This document shows, one piece after another, positions 49,510-58,269 of a DNA stretch of 64,000 bases. The stretch comes from Allobosea sp. (GTDB lineage Bacteria > Pseudomonadota > Alphaproteobacteria > Rhizobiales > Beijerinckiaceae). Location of the stretch: positions 1-64,000 of the forward strand of contig JAAEQB010000120.1 in NCBI GenBank assembly GCA_024231975.1, in the 5' to 3' direction. Every line of letters starts with the position of its first letter. Position 1 is the first letter of the stretch. Both the position numbers and the translations under genes were made by a program. The notes beneath the pieces are model-generated. The model saw only the letters and a list, made by a program, of their open reading frames with translations. It was not told where the DNA came from and searched no databases.

Positions 49510-50595
49510 ATGACGCTTGAAAGCCCAGATCGGACGAGCTTGGTTGACCGGGCAGCCTCGGGCGCCAAGCGCATCGGCCCGGGCCTGCTGCTGTGCTTGG
49601 CCGTTTCGGTCGCGGCGCTCGGCGCCGAACATCTCGAAGCCTGGTTCTTCCAGCGCGCCTGGCTCGAAGCGCTCGTCCTGGCGATCCTGCTCGGAACCCT
49701 GATCAGGACCCTCTGGAAGCCCGACAGCCGCTGGCGCCCGGGCATCTCGTTCTCGGCAAAGACGTTGCTGGAGATCGCCGTCGTGCTGCTCGGCGCCTCC
49801 TTGAGCGCCGCCACGGTCGCCGCCACCGGTGCCCCGCTCCTCCTCGGCATCGCCGTCGTGGTCTTCGTCGCGATCGGCCTGAGCTACGGCATCGGCCGTC
49901 TGCTGGGACTGTCGAAGCGGATGGCGATCCTCGTCGCCTGCGGCAATTCGATCTGCGGCAATTCGGCGATCGCAGCCACCGCGCCGGTCATCGGCGCCGA
50001 TGGCGACGATGTCGCCGCCTCGATCGCCTTCACCGCGGTGCTCGGCGTCGTGGTCGTGCTCGGCCTGCCGCTCCTGATCCCGGTGCTCGGCCTCAGCGTC
50101 CATCAGTTCGGTATCCTGTCGGGCCTGACGGTCTATGCCGTTCCCCAGGTCCTCGCCGCCACGGCGCCGGCAGGCGCCGCCGCGATCCAGATCGGAACCC
50201 TGGTCAAGCTGGTGCGCGTGCTGATGCTCGGGCCCGTCATCCTCGTGCTGTCGCTGCTGTCGGGCCGGCTGCGTGAGGAGACCGGCGCGCAGGTCACGGC
50301 AGAGCGTCCCGCGCCGCGCCCGGTCGGGCTGCATCGCCTCGTACCCTGGTTCATCGTCGGCTTCGTGGTGATGGCGGCATTCCGCTCGGCCGGGCTCATT
50401 CCGGCGGTCCTGCTGCCGCCGCTCGCCACCGTCGCGAACGTGCTGACGATCGTCTCGATGGCGGCGCTCGGGCTCAGCGTCGACATCCGCTCCGTCGCTC
50501 AGGCCGGCCCGCGCGTCACCGCCACGGTCGTCCTCTCGCTGCTCGCGCTCGCAGCGATCTCGCTCGGCCTGATCCGCCTGCTCGGGGTGGCCTGA
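49510..50595 (+). CDS. YeiH/UPF0324-family putative sulfate (or sulfite-related) exporter
   Basis: The protein has about 361 residues with ten or so membrane segments. Family features are ILLGTLIRTLWKPDSRWRPGISFSAKTLLEIAVVLLGASL and the central CGNSICGNSAIAATAPVIGA, which is highly diagnostic for UPF0324. The start is the ATG at 49510, or the GTG just before it at 49507. Members are annotated as sulfate exporters and are found in taurine/sulfonate and stress contexts. Direct evidence for the substrate is thin. A divergent LysR gene controls it by inference. Confidence 0.88.
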   Translation: MTLESPDRTSLVDRAASGAKRIGPGLLLCLAVSVAALGAEHLEAWFFQRAWLEALVLAILLGTLIRTLWKPDSRWRPGISFSAKTLLEIAVVLLGASLSAATVAATGAPLLLGIAVVVFVAIGLSYGIGRLLGLSKRMAILVACGNSICGNSAIAATAPVIGADGDDVAASIAFTAVLGVVVVLGLPLLIPVLGLSVHQFGILSGLTVYAVPQVLAATAPAGAAAIQIGTLVKLVRVLMLGPVILVLSLLSGRLREETGAQVTAERPAPRPVGLHRLVPWFIVGFVVMAAFRSAGLIPAVLLPPLATVANVLTIVSMAALGLSVDIRSVAQAGPRVTATVVLSLLALAAISLGLIRLLGVA

Positions 50596-50601
50596 CGCTA
50601 C

Positions 50602-52140
50602 TCAGCCCAGCGCAAAGAGCGCGCCGTCGCCGAGCCCCTCGCGCAGCCTGCCAAGCAGCTTCCCGTCGCGCAGGATCGCCGCGACGCGGTCGGCGTCCGG
50701 GCCGTTCTCGCGGTCATCCTGAAGCATCGGGATGTCCTTGCGGATCGCCTCGTAGAGCGCACAGGTCGCTTGGGCGAGACGGGGCTTGCCGCGCATGTCG
50801 ACCGCCTGCGCCGCGACCAGCGCCTCGATGGCGAAGATCAGCCGCAGAGGCAGGATCTGCTCCTCAAGCTTGCGGATCGTCAGCAGCGTCTGCGGCGCGT
50901 GATCCTCGACCGTCTCGGACACGGGGATCGAGTCCGTGCTGGCCGGCGTCGCCTTCAGCCTGACCTCGCCTTGCAGGGCCGACACCGTCTTCTGCATCGA
51001 GTTGTAGCCGTTCGAGGCCCCGCCCAGCGGCGAGAGATATTTCGGCAGGCCGGAGAGCTGGGCGTTCATCAGCTTGATCGTGCGATAGGCCGAGGCCGTC
51101 GCCAGCTGGACGTTGATGATCGCCAGCGTATCGAAGGCGAGCGCGATGTCGGGGGTATGGAAATTGGCCGTCGACAGGATGAGGTCGTCATCGGCCATGA
51201 CGAGCGGGTTGTCGGCGGCGGAATTGACCTCCGTCGCGACGCTGGCGACGGCGGTCTCGAAGCTGGCGAGCGCCGGCCCGTAGATCTGCGAGAGCACGCG
51301 GAAGCACAGCGCATCCTGGATCGAGCGGGCGGCGCCGGGGTCATGCAGGTAGCTGCCGCCCAGCACCGCACGGAAGGCCGCCGCGGCCTGGACCTGGCCA
51401 CGCGCCGGCCGCGCGGCGGCGAGGCGCGCGTCGAAGATGCGCGGATTGGCGGCGTAGCCCTCGCCCGCCAGGGCCGCGACGACCATCGAGGCCGACATCA
51501 GGTCGGAGAGCTCCGCCAGGACAAGCGCCCCATAGCCGCAGCTGACCGCGCTGGCGTTCAGGATCGCGAGGCCGTCCTTGGGGCCGAGCCGGGCCGGTGC
51601 GAGCCCGGCGGCGCGCAGCGCCTCGGCCGCCGGCATCCGGCGCCCGGTCAGATAGACCTCGCCGAGCCCGATCAGGGCGGCGCCGAGATGGGCGCACAGG
51701 CCAAGGTCCCCAGCGCCGATCGAGCCACGGCCGGGGACGACCGGCGTGATGCCGGCATTGAACATGGCGACGGCAAGGTCGAGCACCGCGGGCGAGATGC
51801 CCGATCCGCCCTGCGCCATGCCGACGATGCGGCTGAGCAGCATGGCGCGGCCGGCCCGTTCCGGAAATGGCTCGCCCACGCCGATACAGCGGCCGCGCAC
51901 CATCTTGACCTGGAAGGCCTCGATCTCCTCCGGCGGGATCCGGTAGCCGACATTACCGCCGAGCCCGGTATTGAGCCCGTAGATCGGCTCGTCGCGGTGC
52001 ATGTAGCGATCGACGACGGCCCGCGCCGCGGCGACCCGCGCGACGGCGGCAGGGTCGAGGCCGATCCTGCGCCCCTCATCGACGATGGAGAGGATGGTGC
52101 CGAGGCCGACGCTCGTCGCGCCCAGTTGCATGACGCTCAT
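50602..52140 (-). CDS. Histidine-ammonia-lyase-like (HAL/PAL superfamily) protein with shortened MIO triad
   Basis: The protein has 512 residues and clearly has the HAL/PAL fold: YGLNTGLGGNVG near the N-terminus, ILNASAVSCG (NGT-like region), SAADNPLVM, STANFHTPDIALAFD and VEDHAPQ. The MIO site differs. Where HAL reads GSVGASGDLAPL, this reads GRGSIGAGDLGLCAHL, so the Ala-Ser-Gly triad has lost its Ser (Ala143-Gly144; codons at about 51709-51714). The QDPYSLR Tyr is also gone (SIQDALCFR), and NQEDH is TVEDH. It may use different chemistry or a different substrate, or be a non-lyase. It lies upstream of no hut gene, but 43 bases downstream of a Rieske oxygenase gene. Confidence 0.86.
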   Translation of the reverse strand: MSVMQLGATSVGLGTILSIVDEGRRIGLDPAAVARVAAARAVVDRYMHRDEPIYGLNTGLGGNVGYRIPPEEIEAFQVKMVRGRCIGVGEPFPERAGRAMLLSRIVGMAQGGSGISPAVLDLAVAMFNAGITPVVPGRGSIGAGDLGLCAHLGAALIGLGEVYLTGRRMPAAEALRAAGLAPARLGPKDGLAILNASAVSCGYGALVLAELSDLMSASMVVAALAGEGYAANPRIFDARLAAARPARGQVQAAAAFRAVLGGSYLHDPGAARSIQDALCFRVLSQIYGPALASFETAVASVATEVNSAADNPLVMADDDLILSTANFHTPDIALAFDTLAIINVQLATASAYRTIKLMNAQLSGLPKYLSPLGGASNGYNSMQKTVSALQGEVRLKATPASTDSIPVSETVEDHAPQTLLTIRKLEEQILPLRLIFAIEALVAAQAVDMRGKPRLAQATCALYEAIRKDIPMLQDDRENGPDADRVAAILRDGKLLGRLREGLGDGALFALG

Positions 52141-52183
52141 GCGGGTTTCCCTTTCGATCGTCGGACTGAGGATGGTGCGAGCG

Positions 52184-53464
52184 CTATTCGGCGGCCGCAG
52201 GATGGGAGTTGGCCCCGGCGAAGCCCTGCATCGTCCGGGCATACCATTCGACGAAGGTCCAGACGCCATGCTCGGAGGCCTCGGCATAGGGGCCGGGGCG
52301 ATAGCCGACGGAGCGGACGCCGCGCTGGTTGCGCTCGACCAGCTGCCGGTCCTGATCGTTGGTGGCGCGCCAGACCTCGACGAGCCGCTCGAGATCGTAG
52401 TCCCTGCCCTCGACCGCCTCGGCATGCACCACCCATTTGCAGGTGACGATGGTCTCGCCCGCCGATTTCGGCAGCATCTGCACAACGATGGCGTAGTCGG
52501 CATGGATATGGCCGAACATGCTGGGATAATGGGTGAATCGCAGCGAGCCGATCTCCTGCTCCGGCCAGTCGCCGAGGCGGCGCGAGACCGCAGGCTTGCC
52601 GTCCATCGTGATCGAGAGGTTGCCGGCCTTGAACGGCATCCGCCCGACGCGGAAATCGGCGCCGTCTTTGGTGACGCTCGGCAGTCCGGTCGCCTCGCAG
52701 CGCCGCCAGAATTCGGCGATGGTGGGATCGCTCCAGGGATCGGCGAAGTCGAAGATCAGGAGCGTGTTCATCAGCTCGGGATGCCCGGCCTGGCAATGGT
52801 CGCACTCGCGGGCGTTCTCCATCACCAGCTTCCAGTTGCCCTGCTCGTGCAGCGTGATCGTGTGGACGACCTTGCCCTCGCCGAGCCGGTGCGGCGCAGC
52901 CGCTGGCCCGAGCGCCGCGGCGAAGGGCGCGATGTCCGGGGCCTCTTCGGCAAGACAGACATAGATCAGCCCGGCGATCTCGCGGACATGGACTGGTCGC
53001 AGGCCGAGCTCGCCCTTGTCGGCCGCCGGGTCGAGATTCGGCGCGCGCAGGAGCCGGCCGGACGGATCATAGCTCCAGTGGTGGTAGGGGCAGACGAAGC
53101 TGGTCCTGCGCCCGCATGGCTGGTCCAGCACGATCGAGCCGCGATGCCGGCAGCTGTTGAAGAAGGCACGTATCGTCATCTCCCGGTCACGGCAGACGAT
53201 GACCGAGGTCTCACCGATCTCGAAGGTGAAGAACGCGCCGGGCTTGCCGATCTCGCAGGCGAGGCCGGCGAAGACCCAGCGGCTTTCGAAGATCGCCTGC
53301 ATGTCCAGGCGGAAGAAGTCGGGATCATCATAGAACGGGCGCGGCAGCGAAGTGTGCGGCACCCGCTCCGCCAGCAGATGTGCCATGCGCTCCCGACTCG
53401 CCCGGTCCTGTACCCTTTCGCCAGCTTTCCAGCGCGTCATCGCCTGCGGTCCCCGCTTCGCCAT
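52184..53464 (-). CDS. Rieske non-heme iron oxygenase, alpha subunit (possible betaine/N-demethylase type)
   Basis: The protein has about 426 residues. The Rieske centre is CRHRG, then CPYHHW (Cys-x-His ... Cys-x2-His). The mononuclear iron site has NWKLVMENARECDHCQAGHPEL (Glu/Asp-x-x-His-x4-His). Sequence flavour resembles GbcA, CntA and stachydrine demethylase members that demethylate quaternary amines, rather than ring-hydroxylating dioxygenases. No reductase or ferredoxin gene lies next to it. The start may be 53464 or 53440 (MTRWKAGERV). The HAL-like gene follows 43 bases downstream, so they are likely co-transcribed. Confidence 0.87.
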   Translation of the reverse strand: MAKRGPQAMTRWKAGERVQDRASRERMAHLLAERVPHTSLPRPFYDDPDFFRLDMQAIFESRWVFAGLACEIGKPGAFFTFEIGETSVIVCRDREMTIRAFFNSCRHRGSIVLDQPCGRRTSFVCPYHHWSYDPSGRLLRAPNLDPAADKGELGLRPVHVREIAGLIYVCLAEEAPDIAPFAAALGPAAAPHRLGEGKVVHTITLHEQGNWKLVMENARECDHCQAGHPELMNTLLIFDFADPWSDPTIAEFWRRCEATGLPSVTKDGADFRVGRMPFKAGNLSITMDGKPAVSRRLGDWPEQEIGSLRFTHYPSMFGHIHADYAIVVQMLPKSAGETIVTCKWVVHAEAVEGRDYDLERLVEVWRATNDQDRQLVERNQRGVRSVGYRPGPYAEASEHGVWTFVEWYARTMQGFAGANSHPAAAE

Positions 53465-53593
53465 CGAGTTAAGGTCGCTGGAGCAGGCCGGCCAAGGCGC
53501 ATCATGTGATGTTTGTTGACAAAGCTAGCATTCGAACCTTGTCTGCTGCTTCGGGAGACAATTGTAGACGAAACGGAACGATCGGATGGTTTC
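53465..53593. promoter_or_regulatory. Divergent promoter with inverted repeats between the oxygenase and XRE regulator
   Basis: TTGTCT (53539-53544) and AGACAA (53556-53561) form a 6-bp inverted repeat 11 bases apart, and ACAATTGT (53558-53565) is a perfect 8-bp palindrome. TTGTTGACAAAG at 53512-53523 contains a good -35-like TTGACA. They probably bind the adjacent XRE-type regulator. Confidence 0.5.
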
Positions 53594-54433
53594 ATGAACG
53601 CCGCCGACGCCGCAGCCGGCTTCCGGCAACGCCTGCAATCCCTGATCGACGGCTCGGGCCTGAACCAGGCGGCCTTCGCCCGCATGGCCGAGATCGACCG
53701 CTCGACGCTGTCGCAATTGCTTTCGGCGGACGGGCCGCGCATGCCGCGTGCCGACACGCTGATCGCCCTGGCGCAGGCCTGTCAGGTCTCGGTCGACTGG
53801 CTGCTCGGGCTGACGCCGCGCAAGGAAGTCGGGACGCAGATCATCGACTCGATCATGCAGATCCAGACCCATACCCGCTCGCCCATCGACGACCACTTCC
53901 TCGGCTGGCTGCGCGAGGTCGAGGGCTATCGCGTCCGCACAGTGCCGGACAGCCTGCCGGACTTCCTCAAGACGGAGGAGGTGCTGCGCTTCGAGTATCA
54001 GGGCGCGTCGCTCAACAACGTCGCTAGCTCTTTCGGGGCGCGCCTCGCGCTGATGCGCCGGCCGGAAAGCGAGTTGGAGGTCTGCACCTCGATTCAGGCG
54101 CTGACGACGATGGCCAAGGGCGAAGGCAAGTGGGAAGGCCTCAACAAGACCGCCCGTCGCCGCCAGCTCGAGCATTTCGGCGAGCTCTACGCCGAGCTTT
54201 ACCCGAGCCTGCGCATCTATTTCTACACGCTGACGGAGACCTATTCGAACCCCTTCACCGTCTTCGGGCCGAAGCGGGTGACGCTTTTCCTGGGCACGAG
54301 CTATCTGGTGCTGAACGGCATCGACTACGTCAGGCTGTTCAGCAAGCGCTTCGACGAGCTGATCAAGCTCGCCGTGGTCCAGCCCCATCAGATCGCGCAG
54401 ACGCTCGACGACGTGCTGAGCGAGCTCGGCTGA
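53594..54433 (+). CDS. XRE-family HTH regulator with a C-terminal sensory domain of unknown type
   Basis: The protein has 279 residues. Residues about 10-65 are a Cro/C1-type HTH (FRQRLQSLIDGSGLNQAAFARMAEIDRSTLSQLLS, then ADTLIALAQACQVSVDWLLGL). The C-terminal 180 residues include GLNKTARRRQLEHFGELYAELYPSLRIYFYTLTETYSNPFTVFG, which I do not recognise as a named family. The start at 53594 has GGATGG upstream; the frame extends to 53513. It lies divergent from the Rieske oxygenase/HAL-like operon and probably controls it. Confidence 0.83.
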   Translation: MNAADAAAGFRQRLQSLIDGSGLNQAAFARMAEIDRSTLSQLLSADGPRMPRADTLIALAQACQVSVDWLLGLTPRKEVGTQIIDSIMQIQTHTRSPIDDHFLGWLREVEGYRVRTVPDSLPDFLKTEEVLRFEYQGASLNNVASSFGARLALMRRPESELEVCTSIQALTTMAKGEGKWEGLNKTARRRQLEHFGELYAELYPSLRIYFYTLTETYSNPFTVFGPKRVTLFLGTSYLVLNGIDYVRLFSKRFDELIKLAVVQPHQIAQTLDDVLSELG

Positions 54434-54441
54434 AGCAGCGC

Positions 54442-55431
54442 TTACGCCGCCTCCGTCCGGCGCCGGACCGTCTCGCCCGGCGAGGTCGCCGGAGGCTCAA
54501 CCACCGCGCCGAAAGGATGGGCGACCACGTCGTGCTCGCGCAGCAGGAAGCGGCGCGCCACGTCGCGATAGCCGTCATAGACCATGCCGCCATTCTCGCG
54601 AACGAGCCGGTCGCGATTGGTCCGGTACCAGCGCGGGATCTCGTACCAGGGCATGACCGGGCGCTCGTGATGCACGGCGTGCAGGTTGTTGTAGAGATAG
54701 AGCAGGCCGAGGACCGGCGCGTTCTCGACGATGGCGGTGCGCTCAAGCACACCTTCGGCCGCCTTGTGCTCGGCGAAGGAGCGCAGCAGCATCAGCGCCG
54801 TCGCCGGATAGACGATTGCCAGCAGGTAGAAGGGCAGGCTCATCTTGCAGACGAGGACGAGCCAGGCCAGCACGAGCAGCAGCATCGGCAGATGCTCGGC
54901 CCAGGCGCGCCGCGCCGTCCTGTCGCCGCGCCTGACGGCTCGCGCCTCGTCGGCGAGGAAATGCCCGACAGCCCAGAACGGACCGATCACGAGGCGCCCC
55001 AGCAGCGTCTTCTGCGCCCGCAGCAGGGTGCGGCCGAGCGGGCCGAGCCCGTCCCAGTCTGCGGCAGTGAGATAGCGCGATTCCGGATCGTCGAGCGGGT
55101 CCGTCAGTCGCTCGTCATGATGATGGCGCAGATGCAGGACGCGATAGCTCTCATAGGGCAGCCAGAGCGACAGCGGCGGACAAGCGAGAGCGCGGTTGAC
55201 GCGGCGAGACCGCGTCGGATGGCCGTGCAGGATCTCGTGCTGCAGCGAGCTGTGCCAGGCCACGAGCCAGGCGCCGGCCGCGGCGACCAGCCAGATGGGC
55301 AGGCTGGCGTGGAAATAGGTCGTCGTGAGCCAGCCGCCATAGATCACCGCAGCGAGCAGGATCGTCGGCCATTCGATCCTGCGTCGGCGAGACTCGAAGC
55401 GCGAGGCAGCAGGCGTGGCATCGAGGCTCAT
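54442..55431 (-). CDS. Fatty acid desaturase-family membrane di-iron enzyme
   Basis: The protein has 329 residues with about four or five membrane segments. Three histidine boxes are seen: HEILHGH (H-x4-H type), HLRHHHD and HAVHHERP (H-x2-HH). This is the FA_desaturase arrangement of acyl-lipid desaturases and related alkane-type hydroxylases. The start at 55431 (MSLDATPAASR) is chosen to match the family's N-terminus. The gene converges with the XRE gene with only eight bases between. In view of its neighbours it might be a hydroxylase of small quaternary amines or lipids. The substrate is unknown. Confidence 0.86.
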   Translation of the reverse strand: MSLDATPAASRFESRRRRIEWPTILLAAVIYGGWLTTTYFHASLPIWLVAAAGAWLVAWHSSLQHEILHGHPTRSRRVNRALACPPLSLWLPYESYRVLHLRHHHDERLTDPLDDPESRYLTAADWDGLGPLGRTLLRAQKTLLGRLVIGPFWAVGHFLADEARAVRRGDRTARRAWAEHLPMLLLVLAWLVLVCKMSLPFYLLAIVYPATALMLLRSFAEHKAAEGVLERTAIVENAPVLGLLYLYNNLHAVHHERPVMPWYEIPRWYRTNRDRLVRENGGMVYDGYRDVARRFLLREHDVVAHPFGAVVEPPATSPGETVRRRTEAA

Positions 55432-55735
55432 GGTGGTCTCCGGCGATGGCATGCCGCCTGAATGCCTGCGGCCGCACCGCTTCGCTACGCTACTGTTGCG
55501 GCGAATCGTCACCGAAAGCTTCGCAAGAGAGCTTGCCGATTACGATTGTAACGACAGTCTATTTTTCGCGCGGTTTGGCGAAGGAAAGTTCACATTCAAT
55601 CGATCTGCCGGATGGATTTTCTATTGCATATGCAAATCGAGCCGCCTGACTTTACGGCCCTTCCAAATTGGGAAAGGATCGGCTCGACGGATCGGGCAAC
55701 GACCCGCATCTCAACGCAAAAATCAGGGGATCATC
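55432..55735. promoter_or_regulatory. Divergent promoter region of the desaturase and the second dipeptide-type importer
   Basis: The 304 bases are less GC-rich than their surroundings. TTGCATATGCAA (55624-55635) is a perfect 12-bp palindrome about 100 bases before the binding-protein gene. CCAAATTGG is a 9-base palindrome with an odd centre near 55664. AGGGGA before the ATG at 55736 is the ribosome-binding site. No gene is seen. Confidence 0.5.
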
Positions 55736-57280
55736 ATGGCTCATTCCTTGTCCCGCCGTGCGTTCGTCGGTGCATCGGCAGCGGCGCTCTCTCTTGCTTC
55801 GGGCGTCCGCAGCCCGGTGCTCGCCCAGCAGAAGACCAGCATTTCCGTGCGCATCGAGCGCGACATCACCGCGCTCGATCCGGCTTTCCGCGGCGGCCCG
55901 CACGATGCCAACGTCATCCGCTGCGTGTTCCAGCGGCTGGCGGCCCTGAAGCTCGACGGCTCCGGTCTCGAGCTCGATGCCGCCTCCGAGCTGAAGCAGG
56001 TCAGCCCGACGCTGATCGAGTTCACGCTCAAGCCGGGCCAGATGTTCACCGACGGCTTCGGCGAGATGACCGCCGAGGACGTCAAGTTCTCCTATGAGCG
56101 CTTCGCGGTCGCACCCGTCGACGGCAAGGTCTCGCCCTACAAGGCCGACTGGACGGGGCTGACGGAGGTCGAGGTCACCGGCACCTATACCGGCCGCATC
56201 AAGCTCAGCCAGCCGAATGCCGGCCTGATGGCGATCGCCATCGGCGACTGCTCGGGCTGCATCGTCTCGAAGAAGGCGCTGACCGCGCGCGGCGCCGAGC
56301 ACAACACCAAGCCGGTCGGCTCCGGCGCCTACCAGGTCGTCTCGGTCGAGAAGCAGCGCGGGGCGGTACTCCGGCGCAATCCCGACTACAAGGGCCCGCA
56401 GCCGGCCTTCGACGAGGTCAAGGTCAACTTCATCCAGGACCCCAAGACCGCGGAGCTGGCGCTGCGCTCCGGCGAGCTCGACTTCGCCGTGCTGCCGCCG
56501 GCCATCGCCGAGCCGATGCGCGGCGCCTCCGGCCTCAGCGTCGAGAGCCAGCCGGGCCTCGCCTTCATCTGGCTCGGCATCAACATGCAGAAGGCGCCGT
56601 TCACCGACGTCCGCGTGCGTCAGGCCGTGCGGCTCGCGCTCGATGTCGACCAGATGCTGCTCGCCGGCTTCAACGGCAAGGCCCCGCGCCTCAACACGCT
56701 GATCATGGCGCCGATCCTGGGGCAGTGGAAGGAGGCGCCGGTCTACAAGCGCAACGTCGCCGAGGCCAAGCGGCTCCTGGCCGAGGCCGGGCAGACCGCG
56801 ATCAAGACCCGCATCACCGTCCTGAATCAGCCGGCCTTCCAGACCATGGCCCTGGTCGCGCAGGCGCTGCTCCGCGAGGTCGGCATCACCGCCGATGTCG
56901 ACGTCCGCGAAGGCGGCACCTATTGGGACGCGGGCAAGGGCGACGCGGGCAAGGACCTCGACATGTTCATGCTGCGCTTCAACGGCAAGCTCGATCCGAG
57001 TTTCCTGATGCAATGGTTTACCGCCAGCCAGATCGGCATCTGGAACTGGCAGCGCTTCGACAGCCCCGAATACGACAAGCTCGCACAGGCCGCGATCGTC
57101 GAGACCGACCCGGCCAAGCGCGCCGAGATCGTGGTCAAGGCCCAGCAGGAGATGGACAAGTCGGCCGCCTTCATCTGGCTGACCAACGACGTCGCCTATG
57201 TCGTGCGGCGCAGCACGGTCAAGCCCGCCTTCCTGCCCGGCGCGCTCGACTGGCAGCTCGATCAGTTCGCCCGCGCCTGA
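55736..57280 (+). CDS. Family-5 ABC substrate-binding protein (dipeptide/oligopeptide type)
   Basis: The product of 514 residues has a twin-arginine-like N-terminus (SLSRRAFVGASAAALSLASG) and a Tat or Sec signal of about 31 residues ending in VLAQQ. The fold then begins KTSISVRIERDITALDPAFRGGPHDANVIRCVFQRL, with VSPTLIEFTLKPGQMFTDGFGEMTAEDVKFSYERF in the signature region. The start at 55736 has AGGGGATCATC before it. It heads a complete importer operon (permeases at 57310 and 58266, ATPases at 59125 and 60108) that continues into catabolic genes. Confidence 0.91.
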   Translation: MAHSLSRRAFVGASAAALSLASGVRSPVLAQQKTSISVRIERDITALDPAFRGGPHDANVIRCVFQRLAALKLDGSGLELDAASELKQVSPTLIEFTLKPGQMFTDGFGEMTAEDVKFSYERFAVAPVDGKVSPYKADWTGLTEVEVTGTYTGRIKLSQPNAGLMAIAIGDCSGCIVSKKALTARGAEHNTKPVGSGAYQVVSVEKQRGAVLRRNPDYKGPQPAFDEVKVNFIQDPKTAELALRSGELDFAVLPPAIAEPMRGASGLSVESQPGLAFIWLGINMQKAPFTDVRVRQAVRLALDVDQMLLAGFNGKAPRLNTLIMAPILGQWKEAPVYKRNVAEAKRLLAEAGQTAIKTRITVLNQPAFQTMALVAQALLREVGITADVDVREGGTYWDAGKGDAGKDLDMFMLRFNGKLDPSFLMQWFTASQIGIWNWQRFDSPEYDKLAQAAIVETDPAKRAEIVVKAQQEMDKSAAFIWLTNDVAYVVRRSTVKPAFLPGALDWQLDQFARA

Positions 57281-57309
57281 GCGGCAGCGTCGAACGGGAG
57301 TTGCCCCGG

Positions 57310-58269
57310 ATGAGTGAAACGGCTCACTACGTCGCCAGCCGGCTGGCGACTACGGCCTTGATCGTGCTGGGAGCGATGCTCCTGCTCTTCGCCCTGTCGG
57401 CGCTCGTCCCCGGCGATCCGGCGACCGCCCTGCTCGGGCCCGCCGCGACGCCGGAATATGCCAAGCGCTTCATCGCGGAGATGGGGCTGGACCGACCCTG
57501 GTACCAGCGCCTCTTCACCTTCCTCGGCAACATCCTGCTCGGCAATCTCGGCACGGACGTGCTGTCTGGGCGGCCGGTGACGCGGGTCATCGCCGATGTG
57601 CTGCCCTACACCTTCATCCTGACCTTCACGGCGATCGGCCTCGCCGTCGCCATCGGCGTGCCGCTCGGCTGCTATGCCGCGACACATCGCGGCTCGGTGC
57701 TGGACCATGTCTTCGCCTTCGTCAGCGTCGCCTTCATCGCGATCCCGGCTTTCGTGATCGCGATCTTCCTGCTGCTGATCTTCGCGATCTGGCTGAACTG
57801 GCTGCCGGTGCTCGGCGCCGGCGAGGCGAACAGCTGGCTCGACCAGGCCAAGCGCCTGATCCTGCCGACGATCGCGCTCAGCGTCGGCTGGATCGGCTTC
57901 ATCGCCCGGCTGGTGCGCAGCTCCATGCTGGAAACCATGGGCGAGAACTTCATCCGGCTCTCGCGCGCCTACGGCCTGCCGAGCCGGCTCGTCACCTATA
58001 AATACGCGCTGAAGAACGCCTGCATCCCGACGCTGGCCGTGCTCGGCATGGGCGTCGGGCGGCTGCTCGGCGGCGCCGTGCTCATCGAGATCGTCTTCGC
58101 TCGCCCCGGCCTCGGCCGGCTGATGTTCGACGCGATCTCGACCCGCAATTTCCCAGTGCTCCAGGGAGCGGTGCTCGTCGTGGTACTGATCTTCGTGCTG
58201 ACGAACCTGCTCGTCGACATCAGCTACGCGGCGATCGACCCCCGCATCCGGCGGCAGGCTTCCCGATGA
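57310..58269 (+). CDS. Dipeptide/oligopeptide-type ABC permease, DppB-like
   Basis: The protein has 319 residues and about six membrane segments. The N-terminal DppB pattern is VASRLATTALIVLGAMLLLFALSALVPGDPATALLG, and the EAA loop reads FIRLSRAYGLPSRLVTYKYALKN. It begins 30 bases after the binding-protein gene and overlaps the DppC-like gene by ATGA. Confidence 0.92.
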   Translation: MSETAHYVASRLATTALIVLGAMLLLFALSALVPGDPATALLGPAATPEYAKRFIAEMGLDRPWYQRLFTFLGNILLGNLGTDVLSGRPVTRVIADVLPYTFILTFTAIGLAVAIGVPLGCYAATHRGSVLDHVFAFVSVAFIAIPAFVIAIFLLLIFAIWLNWLPVLGAGEANSWLDQAKRLILPTIALSVGWIGFIARLVRSSMLETMGENFIRLSRAYGLPSRLVTYKYALKNACIPTLAVLGMGVGRLLGGAVLIEIVFARPGLGRLMFDAISTRNFPVLQGAVLVVVLIFVLTNLLVDISYAAIDPRIRRQASR

